A model generated the notes under the pieces. It was not told where the DNA came from. It ran no database searches and was given only the letters and a program-made list of their open reading frames with translations. From assembly GCA_023389855.1 (NCBI GenBank), contig JAEWDZ010000004.1:496001-560000 (forward strand): a DNA stretch of 64,000 nt, in the 5' to 3' direction. The first letter of the stretch is position 1. Every line of letters starts with the position of its first letter. A program made the translations under genes and the position numbers. This stretch comes from Bacteroidota bacterium (GTDB lineage Bacteria; Bacteroidota; Bacteroidia; Bacteroidales; Porphyromonadaceae). Shown piece by piece: positions 25,529-32,421 of the stretch.

Positions 25529-26857
25529 ATGAAAGAGATGAAAAAATTAGTACTGATCTCGTTGATACTGGCAGCTATCATCGGGTGGGTTTTGCTCTCT
25601 TGCTGTCGACAAGAAAAAAAATTGACCCCTGATTACAACAATAAGAAAGAGCTGAGGTCAAACTGCCTATCTGAAAAAGAAGCCATAAACGAAGCCTTGG
25701 CTATCTACGATGTTCTTTTTGGCGAGGAACTAAGATCTGCTGAAAGACCGCAGATCTTGAGTGTTCAGAAAACTAATTCTTTACGTTCGTCTTCTGATAC
25801 AACGGACAACGAAGGGATCTATGTCATCAATTTTAAAGAGGATAAAGGATATATCGTAATCGCTGAAAATAGATTCAACGAACCGATTATCACAGCATCT
25901 CCTAAAGGATACCTGGATATTTCTATTGTCTCCGATAACATGAATCTTATCCCTATTCTCAGTAATACCGATGCTATACTGGAGTACAATCAGCAGTACC
26001 AAGCAATTACCGATCTTATGACCAGCGACGGAAAGCCTGTGCGGGAAATTTTTATGACCGATTACTACGACTATGAATTCGGTCCCTGGGAAATCGTATC
26101 CCAAGTGGGCCCCTTAGTACCAGTTGAATGGGATCAAAGATATCCTCATAATAGTAAACTAAAAAAAATAAATGGGGAGTACCCCCCAGTAGGGTGTGTA
26201 GCAACGGCCATGTCACAGATCATGAGCTACCATAGATATCCGTCCTATGATTGGGATACGATTATAGATGACGTGAAAGATGACTACTCTGTGGAGATCC
26301 TTTCCACACTGCATCGAGATTTGGGAAAACCTGAGAATTTGGACATGGACTATAGCCTAACTGGAAGTGGTGCTTCCAGTAGTAATGTCCCAAGAACATT
26401 TAAAGCCTTTGGGTACCAATCCAGCAACCTGTGTGACTATCAATGGGAGACGATTAAATCGGAAATCTCCAACAAAAGACCTGTCTACATCAGAGCGAAC
26501 TATTTTAAACATGTAACTAGAACACCCCGTTTTCTGTTTTGGGGAGGAAAGACAGAAACCTCTTACTCTGGCGGACATGCTTGGGTACTGGATGGCATTA
26601 GAGAAGTACGACGTACCGTGACCCAAATTAATCGTTTCACCAAAAAGCAGGAGCAGTTGGGCTACCAAACCAAAGAGCTAGTTCATTGCAACTTGGGTTG
26701 GGATGATGATACGAATGGATACTATCTAAGCAAAGCGTTTAATACCGTAAAAGGGGCAGAAATGAAAAGTTCTCAAAAAGCAGACTGCAGGACTTATGGC
26801 GTGAAAGGCAATTTCCAATACAATCATGAAATTATTAAAGAGATAAGAAAACGATGA
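25529..26857 (+). CDS. C10-family (streptopain-like) cysteine peptidase lipoprotein
   Basis: This is a papain-fold protease of the C10 family (streptopain, and Porphyromonas and Prevotella relatives). The 442-residue product has a hydrophobic signal followed by LLSCC, a likely lipoprotein signal, so it should be anchored to an outer envelope surface. Residues about 48-200 form the pro-region (SEKEAINEALAIYDVLFGEE, GIYVINFKEDKGYIVIAENR is typical of C10 propeptides). The mature domain shows PPVGCVATAMSQIM with catalytic Cys223, and SGGHAWVLDG with His350; both catalytic residues are intact. There is no type IX sorting tail. Its stop overlaps the next start (ATGA at 26854-26857). Confidence 0.92.
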   Translation: MKEMKKLVLISLILAAIIGWVLLSCCRQEKKLTPDYNNKKELRSNCLSEKEAINEALAIYDVLFGEELRSAERPQILSVQKTNSLRSSSDTTDNEGIYVINFKEDKGYIVIAENRFNEPIITASPKGYLDISIVSDNMNLIPILSNTDAILEYNQQYQAITDLMTSDGKPVREIFMTDYYDYEFGPWEIVSQVGPLVPVEWDQRYPHNSKLKKINGEYPPVGCVATAMSQIMSYHRYPSYDWDTIIDDVKDDYSVEILSTLHRDLGKPENLDMDYSLTGSGASSSNVPRTFKAFGYQSSNLCDYQWETIKSEISNKRPVYIRANYFKHVTRTPRFLFWGGKTETSYSGGHAWVLDGIREVRRTVTQINRFTKKQEQLGYQTKELVHCNLGWDDDTNGYYLSKAFNTVKGAEMKSSQKADCRTYGVKGNFQYNHEIIKEIRKR

Positions 26858-27615
26858 AACACTTTATTTTACTACTGAGCACATTCCTTTGTGCCATAAC
26901 GCTAAACGCTTGTCATAAGCAACGCGATCCAAAGAAGGAAAATATAGACGGAGATGGGTGGATAACCCCTTATCTCTTTGATGCCATTGTGAAAATTGGG
27001 GATTTAGAGCTAAAACCAAATAATAATAATGGCTACCAACTAGGAATCCCCGATCGAACGGCCCTCCTGCTCATGTTATCCGGAAAGGTATACTATTGGC
27101 ATGGTGAGGAACACAAAGAGGAGTTTAAAAGGCTTGCCGAAAAGATTGGAGACCTCCCCAAAAAAGAAGGATATGAGCATGCAACACCCGTGGACAACAT
27201 AACGACAGAGGCCCCCATCTCTTCTATAGAGATAAAAGCCCTCTCCTCATATGATGCAGAGCATCCCGAGGGAAGTTCATTGAAAGATATCATCCGGATC
27301 AGATACACCTCCTTTGACCATGTATTTGATCCCACTATCGATACTAATTACGATCCTAGTATTGGGGTAAGTCATTATCAAAGAGGCTATTCGATAGAGC
27401 CGGAAGTTGGCTTTAACCCCATTAAACACCCCGCCTTACGCGGGGGAGGCTTCTCGGGAAAAGAAGGGCTATTCAAGAAAGGATTAACAATGAGTATTGA
27501 ATTTACAAAGGATCCTATATTCCCCCGTCAAAAGATCCAAGTAAGCCTTTCTTTTGGCAACGGCTTAACGCTAAAAAAAGAGATCGATATCGATATCATC
27601 AGATTAAAAAACTGA
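26854..27615 (+). CDS. Unknown lipoprotein coupled to the C10 peptidase
   Basis: I do not recognise a family for this 253-residue product. It begins with a lipoprotein signal (FILLLSTFLCAITLNACHKQ; Cys20 in the lipobox). The rest is polar, with charged loops (GDLPKKEGYEHATPVDN), several Asp/Tyr-rich strands and a C-terminal pattern KIQVSLSFGNGLTLKKEIDI that suggests a beta-sandwich. Its start codon overlaps the stop of the C10 peptidase gene, so the two are translated together. C10 proteases in Streptococcus and Bacteroides are sometimes paired with small inhibitors, but this protein does not look like the C10 propeptide, so inhibitor, substrate receptor or anchor are all open. Confidence 0.75.
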   Translation: MKHFILLLSTFLCAITLNACHKQRDPKKENIDGDGWITPYLFDAIVKIGDLELKPNNNNGYQLGIPDRTALLLMLSGKVYYWHGEEHKEEFKRLAEKIGDLPKKEGYEHATPVDNITTEAPISSIEIKALSSYDAEHPEGSSLKDIIRIRYTSFDHVFDPTIDTNYDPSIGVSHYQRGYSIEPEVGFNPIKHPALRGGGFSGKEGLFKKGLTMSIEFTKDPIFPRQKIQVSLSFGNGLTLKKEIDIDIIRLKN

Positions 27616-27636
27616 TGAATGTAACCATAGAAATAC

Positions 27637-27680
27637 AAAAAAAGCGGTAGAGATATAACCAACTCCACCGCTTTTTTTGT
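27637..27680. terminator. Bidirectional terminator between converging genes
   Basis: A stem of AAAAAAAGCGG with CCGCTTTTTTT (27637-27647 and 27668-27678, extended by GT-AG/CT-AC pairs) with A residues on one side and T residues on the other can end both the plus-strand C10 operon and the minus-strand queD-porE operon. Confidence 0.8.
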
Positions 27681-27894
27681 GTCATGGGAGAGTCTAAGTA
27701 TAAAAAATTACCAGGCGATAGAAAAAAGATAAACAGATCCGAATGCGCCTTTTCTCGGCTTACGATAGAATTTTTCTTCAATCCTGAAGGAACAGAAATT
27801 AAATCCCGATCCATTGGGGTGTTTTTTTCTTTTTTCTTAATCAGGTATAAAAAAGGAAATAGCGTTCTCTTCTACATTTTTTATTGTACGATCA

Positions 27895-28524
27895 TCAACG
27901 AATGCGTAATAAATCTTCTGCAAAAGCCGAAAATCCCTGCTCAATACCAACCGATAAATAGAGAAAAGCGTGCAGGTCACACCCTATCTGCAAGGAGACT
28001 GACGAATGCGGATCACCAAGCAATGCAATGGGTTTTCCCAAGAAAAAGAGTAAGTCGCCTTGCTTGATCAATCGGCAAGCCGAAAAAGTCGCTATCCCCT
28101 CTCGGATCTCTTCTTCCGAAATGATCAAAGGGTCTTTGTAAGGAACACCATCGCAGGTATATGATATGGTATAAAAAGGAGATAAGCCCGATACGGCAGC
28201 ATTCGACGAAGACAAGGTAGCCGAAGAAGATTCTGCGAAAGCTACGGCTTCTTGCCATGGAAAGCCGTTCAGGCGGAGACGTGCCAATTTTTCAGGTTGT
28301 TGGAGATCCCATCCCACGCCCAAAGCATCGATATAACGGTGTGCATAGCGAGGTTGGACCTCTTTACCCAATTTTCCTATTCTTACGACTAACGCTGGAT
28401 AAGCAACATAGCGTTCCTCTCGACTGGGAAGATAAAAGGGGTAGCCCATGCGCAGTAGTTGGTCTCCTTTGTAATAGAGGATCGGAGATGTATTCTCCCC
28501 ACGTAGCACACTGTATATCTGCAT
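27895..28524 (-). CDS. FAH-like protein, probable pseudoenzyme
   Basis: The 209-residue product resembles Bacteroidota members of the fumarylacetoacetate hydrolase (FAH) family: ALVVRIGKLGKEVQPRYAHR, YIDALGVGWDLQQPEKLARL, GFPWQEAVAFAES follow the family pattern through the fold core, and the length is normal. The usual metal site ahead of the VVRI strand (H-Y-E-x-E in relatives I remember) reads A-Y-P-A here (residues 41-44), so two acidic ligands seem to be missing; Asp73 remains. It may have lost activity or gained another role. It is the last gene of the operon queD-queE-porE-rfbC and starts 2 nt after rfbC. Confidence 0.65.
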   Translation of the reverse strand: MQIYSVLRGENTSPILYYKGDQLLRMGYPFYLPSREERYVAYPALVVRIGKLGKEVQPRYAHRYIDALGVGWDLQQPEKLARLRLNGFPWQEAVAFAESSSATLSSSNAAVSGLSPFYTISYTCDGVPYKDPLIISEEEIREGIATFSACRLIKQGDLLFFLGKPIALLGDPHSSVSLQIGCDLHAFLYLSVGIEQGFSAFAEDLLRIR

Positions 28525-28526
28525 GA

Positions 28527-29126
28527 TTAGTGGTTGATGTTTTGTTGCCGAAAATCGGAGAGCGAAATGCCCTTTATATCTTTGTCAGAAAGAATAAATT
28601 GCTCACGCGAAAGCGGTGTTTCGAGGGGAGAGGCATGCTGTATAGCCAATTGTACCCAAGGGATAGCTATCTCATCATCGAAAGGTGAAATCGATATTTC
28701 TGTATTGGGAGCATAAACATTATCTACTTTATAGTTGAAGAGTGCCTGCTCACTGAGTGTCAGAAATCCATGGGCAAAACCACGTGGCACAAAAAGCATA
28801 TTTTTCTGCTCACCATCTAAAACGACCGCCACATATCGCCCAAAAGTGGGGCTTGAATAGCGGAGGTCTACCACTACATCCAGCACGCGCCCATATACAG
28901 CTCTTACCAACTTTGCCTGAGCGGCATCCCCTCGCTGCAGGTGCATACCTCTTAGCACACCTCTTGAGGACAAGGATTCATTCTCTTGTACAAAAGGCTG
29001 GCAAGGCATACGGTCATAAAACTCCGGAAAGCGTAGTAGCTCCGTAAAGTATCCTCGTGCATCACCATACTTCTCGGGCAGGAGGTGCCACACATCGGGT
29101 AGCTCGGTAGGTAGATATTGGATCAT
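28527..29126 (-). CDS. rfbC: dTDP-4-dehydrorhamnose 3,5-epimerase
   Basis: RmlC/RfbC epimerises dTDP-4-keto-6-deoxyglucose on the way to dTDP-L-rhamnose for surface polysaccharide. The 199-residue cupin has QENESLSSRGVLRGMHLQRG with the catalytic His, VVVDLRYSSPTFGRY, LFVPRGFAHGFLTLSE and FNYKVDNVYAPNTE. All match the family. The other three rml genes are not in the window. The gene lies 5 nt after porE, in an operon with queuosine genes. Confidence 0.94.
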   Translation of the reverse strand: MIQYLPTELPDVWHLLPEKYGDARGYFTELLRFPEFYDRMPCQPFVQENESLSSRGVLRGMHLQRGDAAQAKLVRAVYGRVLDVVVDLRYSSPTFGRYVAVVLDGEQKNMLFVPRGFAHGFLTLSEQALFNYKVDNVYAPNTEISISPFDDEIAIPWVQLAIQHASPLETPLSREQFILSDKDIKGISLSDFRQQNINH

Positions 29127-29131
29127 AGCTT

Positions 29132-31123
29132 TTATTCTAAGACGGTAAACTCTGTTCTTCTATTGAGTTGATCACATGTAGCAATATCTTCTTCAGATAA
29201 AGTTTGCAAGAACTGTTCGTCAAGTTGGGTCGCTTCAGCCATGAAGGGATATTTTTTACGCATGGCGTCGGTTACATCGCGAGGCTTTGTTTTCCCATAT
29301 CCCTTTGCTGTAAGTCGACTAGGGTCTATTCCTTTGGATACAAGATAGTCGACAACGGAATTTGCTCTTCTTTCTGAAAGGCCCTCATTGTAAGCATCCG
29401 AACCCACCCGATCGGCATGGCTGGAGAGCTCTACTTTGATATCGGGATTCTCCTGAAGTATTTTTACCATTTCGTCCAGATCTTTTTGGCTTTCAGGGCG
29501 CAGATCTGCTTTGTCGAAATCATAATAAATATTCTGAAAGACCTCCGGGCGGTGCCTTGCAGCCAAGTGAAAGTCCACCGAATAAAATTGATTTTCCGTA
29601 GCGGTCTCCGTAGCAAAAGAAGCATATTGGTTGAGATAGTCGGCATGCGTAGCCAGCAATAGATACTTGGTGCCAGGGGAAAGCTGTGCTAAGTAGTAGC
29701 CATCCGCACGAGTAGATACTTTGAGTTCTTCTTCAGGAGACCACTGATTGACAATACGTACAACAGCCCCCTCGATAGGGTTCCCCTCACGATCAAAGAC
29801 AAAACCCTCTAGTTCTGTGAGGATAGCCTCTTGCCAAAAGCGAAAAAAATGAGGATAGCCGCGTCTATCATTTCGGGTAGAGGAAAAATAGCCTTCCATG
29901 CTATAGCCTTCCTGTGGGAGAGGATGAAAAACTATACCATAATCATCGGCATAAGAATTCATAGGGGCTCCCAAATGAGTGACATGCCACGTAGCCGAAC
30001 TATCCAGTTCGGCGCGGTAGAGATCCAATCCCCCAAGTCCTCCTCTGCCATTAGAAGAAAAGTAAAGCAACGAGTCTCCTACCGCAGTAGGGAAAAGTTC
30101 ATCGCCAGCGCTATTCACGTGCTCACCCATATTAATCGGACGCGAGCCTCCTATATTTTCTATCGGTATATAGTAGATATCTTTTCCTCCGTAGCCTCCA
30201 TCGCTTACGAAATAAAGGAGTCTACCATTAGCACTGATCGTAGGATGTGCGGCCATCTTTAGAGAGTCTTCCCAGAGAGGGACTAGCTGGCCTTTGCTCC
30301 AGCCACCATCCCCATCTCTTGTAGAACGATATATCTTTACCGTCGTCGGATAGTCGTCTGTCTGCGGAGCGTAGGAATAGTATAAGGTAGTGCCATCGGG
30401 TGTTATAGCAGGAGTGCCTATATCACCACCATCATTGATTCCGCCCGAAACGCTGTCGGGTCTGGACCACTTGCCTTGGGCATCTTTTTTGATGAGATAG
30501 AGTGCGTTGTTTTTTTCACCGGTAACAGGATTGTCGTACTCGGCATTTCTACTACGAGCGGAGCTAAAATATAAGGTCGATCCATCCGCAGTATAGACTG
30601 CGCCGAAATCACTTTTTGCAGAGTTTATCTTCTGTTCATTGGCGACATGAAAACGATAGGGGTTGAGCGACAATTCGTACTGCTCCTTAATACCTTGCAC
30701 GCCCTTTTGAGCGTGACGAGACTGCGGGTCGTATGCCAGATAACGATGGTAATATTTAAGGGCTTCGGCTTGCTTATTCATGCTGCGATAGCAATCTGCT
30801 ATGTGCAGCAGCACCAATGAATCGGGAATTTTGTAATTGAGCGCAGCCATATAGAGATTGAGGGCCCTGGCATAATTGTGCATAGCGGCATAATTCTCTG
30901 CTGCCTTAAACGCTACATAAGCTTTACGCTCGGGCTCCTTGCGAGTTGTAGCACGGTAGATACGATTGTATATATCGGCTGCTAAGGCATATCTTCCAGC
31001 CTTATCGGCTAACTCGGCATCCTTGATCTTGGCGACCTTGCATCCACTCAGCAGCAGGAGAAGAATAAGCCAAAAAGCTACTGGAAACCTAACAATTTGT
31101 GAAGTTGCACGCTTAATTTCCAT
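29132..31123 (-). CDS. porE: PorE-like type IX secretion lipoprotein (TPR, PD40, CNA-B-like, OmpA)
   Basis: PorE is an outer-membrane-associated protein of the type IX secretion system that binds peptidoglycan. The product from ATG 31123 has 663 residues: a lipoprotein signal (FWLILLLLLSGC), TPR-like repeats about 30-140 (AADIYNRIYRATTRKEPERK), WD40/PD40 beta-propeller repeats (GSTLYFSSARSR, GTTLYYSYAP, GRLLYFVSDGGYGGKDIYYI), a carboxypeptidase-regulatory-like domain (EGFVFDREGNPIEGAVVRIV), and an OmpA-C domain (NIYYDFDKADLRPESQKDLD, LSSHADRVGSDAYNEGLSER). This domain order matches Porphyromonas PorE. Alternative start at 31153 gives a longer n-region; both overlap the end of queE by 46 to 76 nt. 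Confidence 0.88.
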   Translation of the reverse strand: MEIKRATSQIVRFPVAFWLILLLLLSGCKVAKIKDAELADKAGRYALAADIYNRIYRATTRKEPERKAYVAFKAAENYAAMHNYARALNLYMAALNYKIPDSLVLLHIADCYRSMNKQAEALKYYHRYLAYDPQSRHAQKGVQGIKEQYELSLNPYRFHVANEQKINSAKSDFGAVYTADGSTLYFSSARSRNAEYDNPVTGEKNNALYLIKKDAQGKWSRPDSVSGGINDGGDIGTPAITPDGTTLYYSYAPQTDDYPTTVKIYRSTRDGDGGWSKGQLVPLWEDSLKMAAHPTISANGRLLYFVSDGGYGGKDIYYIPIENIGGSRPINMGEHVNSAGDELFPTAVGDSLLYFSSNGRGGLGGLDLYRAELDSSATWHVTHLGAPMNSYADDYGIVFHPLPQEGYSMEGYFSSTRNDRRGYPHFFRFWQEAILTELEGFVFDREGNPIEGAVVRIVNQWSPEEELKVSTRADGYYLAQLSPGTKYLLLATHADYLNQYASFATETATENQFYSVDFHLAARHRPEVFQNIYYDFDKADLRPESQKDLDEMVKILQENPDIKVELSSHADRVGSDAYNEGLSERRANSVVDYLVSKGIDPSRLTAKGYGKTKPRDVTDAMRKKYPFMAEATQLDEQFLQTLSEEDIATCDQLNRRTEFTVLE

Positions 31124-31686
31124 TCGGGGTGCTTCAAAATATAGTTTATACAACTATTCAACGCTTCTGTCTGCTCGTTTATTGCTTTATCGTTAGCCCA
31201 TATTGGACTTAAGAAATAGTTTTCCGCCTTGGGCAAAAGCAATCTATCGGGAGGCAACGGGATACCTTCACCAAAGGGAAAGCGCCATTCATCGACACCC
31301 TGAGGAAAATTTTTTGATAAATGAGCAAAAGCCTCAGGCTTAGGGCTACAGGTAATATAATCAATCCCCTCAGGCACAGGATTGGTGCCATTGGTTTCGA
31401 TGCTTTGGCGATATCCCTGCGCCTTGAAAAAAGCGACTATCTCGGATGTGAGGTGCAAGGTGGGCTCACCGCCCGTCCATAGAATATTATGCGAGGGATA
31501 GCGCTGGAGAGCCGCTAATAACTCCTGCAACGAGTAGATTGTATAAGTCGAAAAAGAGGTGTCGCAATAACTACAGCGAAGATTGCAATGCGAAAGGCGA
31601 ATAAAAATAACGGGTAGTCCAGTCTGACCACCCTCGCCCTGCAGAGAGTAAAAAATCTCATTGACGGGAAGCGAAATCGAGTTCAT
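31078..31686 (-). CDS. queE: 7-carboxy-7-deazaguanine synthase (radical SAM)
   Basis: QueE makes the 7-deazaguanine ring from 6-carboxytetrahydropterin for queuosine. The 202-residue product has the N-terminal FYSLQGEGGQTGLPVIFIRL, the radical-SAM cluster motif HCNLRCSYCDT (Cys34, Cys38, Cys41), WTGGEPTLH, IETNGTNPV and SPKP. Start ATG at 31686 overlaps the queD stop by four bases (ATGA). The following gene, porE, begins within its end. Confidence 0.96.
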   Translation of the reverse strand: MNSISLPVNEIFYSLQGEGGQTGLPVIFIRLSHCNLRCSYCDTSFSTYTIYSLQELLAALQRYPSHNILWTGGEPTLHLTSEIVAFFKAQGYRQSIETNGTNPVPEGIDYITCSPKPEAFAHLSKNFPQGVDEWRFPFGEGIPLPPDRLLLPKAENYFLSPIWANDKAINEQTEALNSCINYILKHPEWKLSVQLHKLLGFQ

Positions 31687-32141
31687 TGCGTAGAGTTGAG
31701 CCGATAAGTAGCACTACACTTATAAGTTTCTTCGATCTTACAGGCCACCAATTCAACACCTGTACCAGATAGCTGCTGAGGGCCTACCTGCTGTACTAAA
31801 TACATAGCCATAGCTTCGGCTGTAGGATTAAAGGGTACCACGACCAGATCCTCGGGAACAAGCTGCTGGAGCTGCTCTAAAAGGGGGTCTTCAGCGTAGA
31901 TCATCATCTTATGATCCCACTCCATTTCCAGCCAATTGCAGAGACGCTCCTTGATCACGCCAAAATCGACAACACGGCCTAGCTCATCTAGTTGAGGAGC
32001 CTGACATATAAAATGAATTCGATAATTGTGGCCATGAAGATGCCTGCACTTATGTTCATGGCCTACCACACGGTGGCCCATCGATATATCATGCCAACGC
32101 TCGGCAGTGAGTAAGAAGGACGATAGATTTGTTTTGGTCAT
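31683..32141 (-). CDS. queD: 6-carboxytetrahydropterin synthase
   Basis: QueD converts dihydroneopterin triphosphate to 6-carboxytetrahydropterin. From ATG 32141 the product has 152 residues, with the zinc His pattern MGHRVVGHEHKCRHLHGHNY (His23, His36, His38) and the catalytic Cys32; further VVDFGVIKERL, WDHKMMIY and NPTAEAMAMYL fit the family. The frame is open to 32195, but the promoter box at 32157-32150 lies inside that extension, which supports the shorter form. It is the first gene of the operon ending with the FAH-like gene. Confidence 0.96.
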   Translation of the reverse strand: MTKTNLSSFLLTAERWHDISMGHRVVGHEHKCRHLHGHNYRIHFICQAPQLDELGRVVDFGVIKERLCNWLEMEWDHKMMIYAEDPLLEQLQQLVPEDLVVVPFNPTAEAMAMYLVQQVGPQQLSGTGVELVACKIEETYKCSATYRLNSTQ

Positions 32142-32149
32142 ACGTGCAG

Positions 32150-32157
32150 CAAAGATA
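32150..32157 (-). promoter_or_regulatory. Promoter -7 box of the queD operon
   Basis: TATCTTTG on the minus strand matches TAnnTTTG and ends 8 nt before the queD ATG at 32141, so the mRNA should be near-leaderless. No good TTG is found at the normal distance. Confidence 0.5.
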
Positions 32158-32280
32158 GCAATAATATTTGAATTCGAGAGATGCAAAGGCTTCATAGACC
32201 AAGTAATGTAGAGGTAATATAGAGTATCTTCAATACCTACTATTTAGTAAGATTTTATCCCAAATCACCAAAAATGGTGA

Positions 32281-32311
32281 TTGCCGCAGAAAAATAAACT
32301 GCGTAACTTTG
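32281..32311 (+). promoter_or_regulatory. Promoter of the TonB receptor gene
   Basis: TTG (32281-32283), 20 nt, then TAACTTTG (32304-32311) is a close match to the Bacteroidota consensus. The leader to the ATG at 32422 is about 105 nt. Confidence 0.65.
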
Positions 32312-32356
32312 CAGTCGGAAAAGTGAGTCTTTCGTGGGTTTGCTTTTTCAGACTGC
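32311..32356 (+). promoter_or_regulatory. Dyad across the predicted transcription start (possible operator)
   Basis: GCAGTCGGAAAAG (32311-32323) is nearly the reverse complement of CTTTTTCAGACTGC (32343-32356), with one mismatch and one extra base. The loop is 19 nt. Its left arm overlaps the expected start point, so it could be an operator or a 5' RNA hairpin. Confidence 0.4.
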
Positions 32357-32421
32357 CACAGTATGCTGAAACCCTTGTGTTAAGGATAATAATCGCATAA
32401 TCGTATAACCTCCAAAATCAG

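Noticed and set aside
24889..27700. Genomic island around the C10 genes
   Set aside because: No integrase, transposase, flanking repeats or tRNA are seen, so transfer cannot be claimed.
27684..28067. Plus-strand frame of 127 codons over the FAH-like gene end
   Set aside because: It overlaps the minus-strand FAH-like gene and begins next to a terminator; it looks like a shadow.
32316..32421. Possible riboswitch in the leader of the TonB receptor gene
   Set aside because: I looked for cobalamin-type conserved boxes and did not find them; only the dyad remains.
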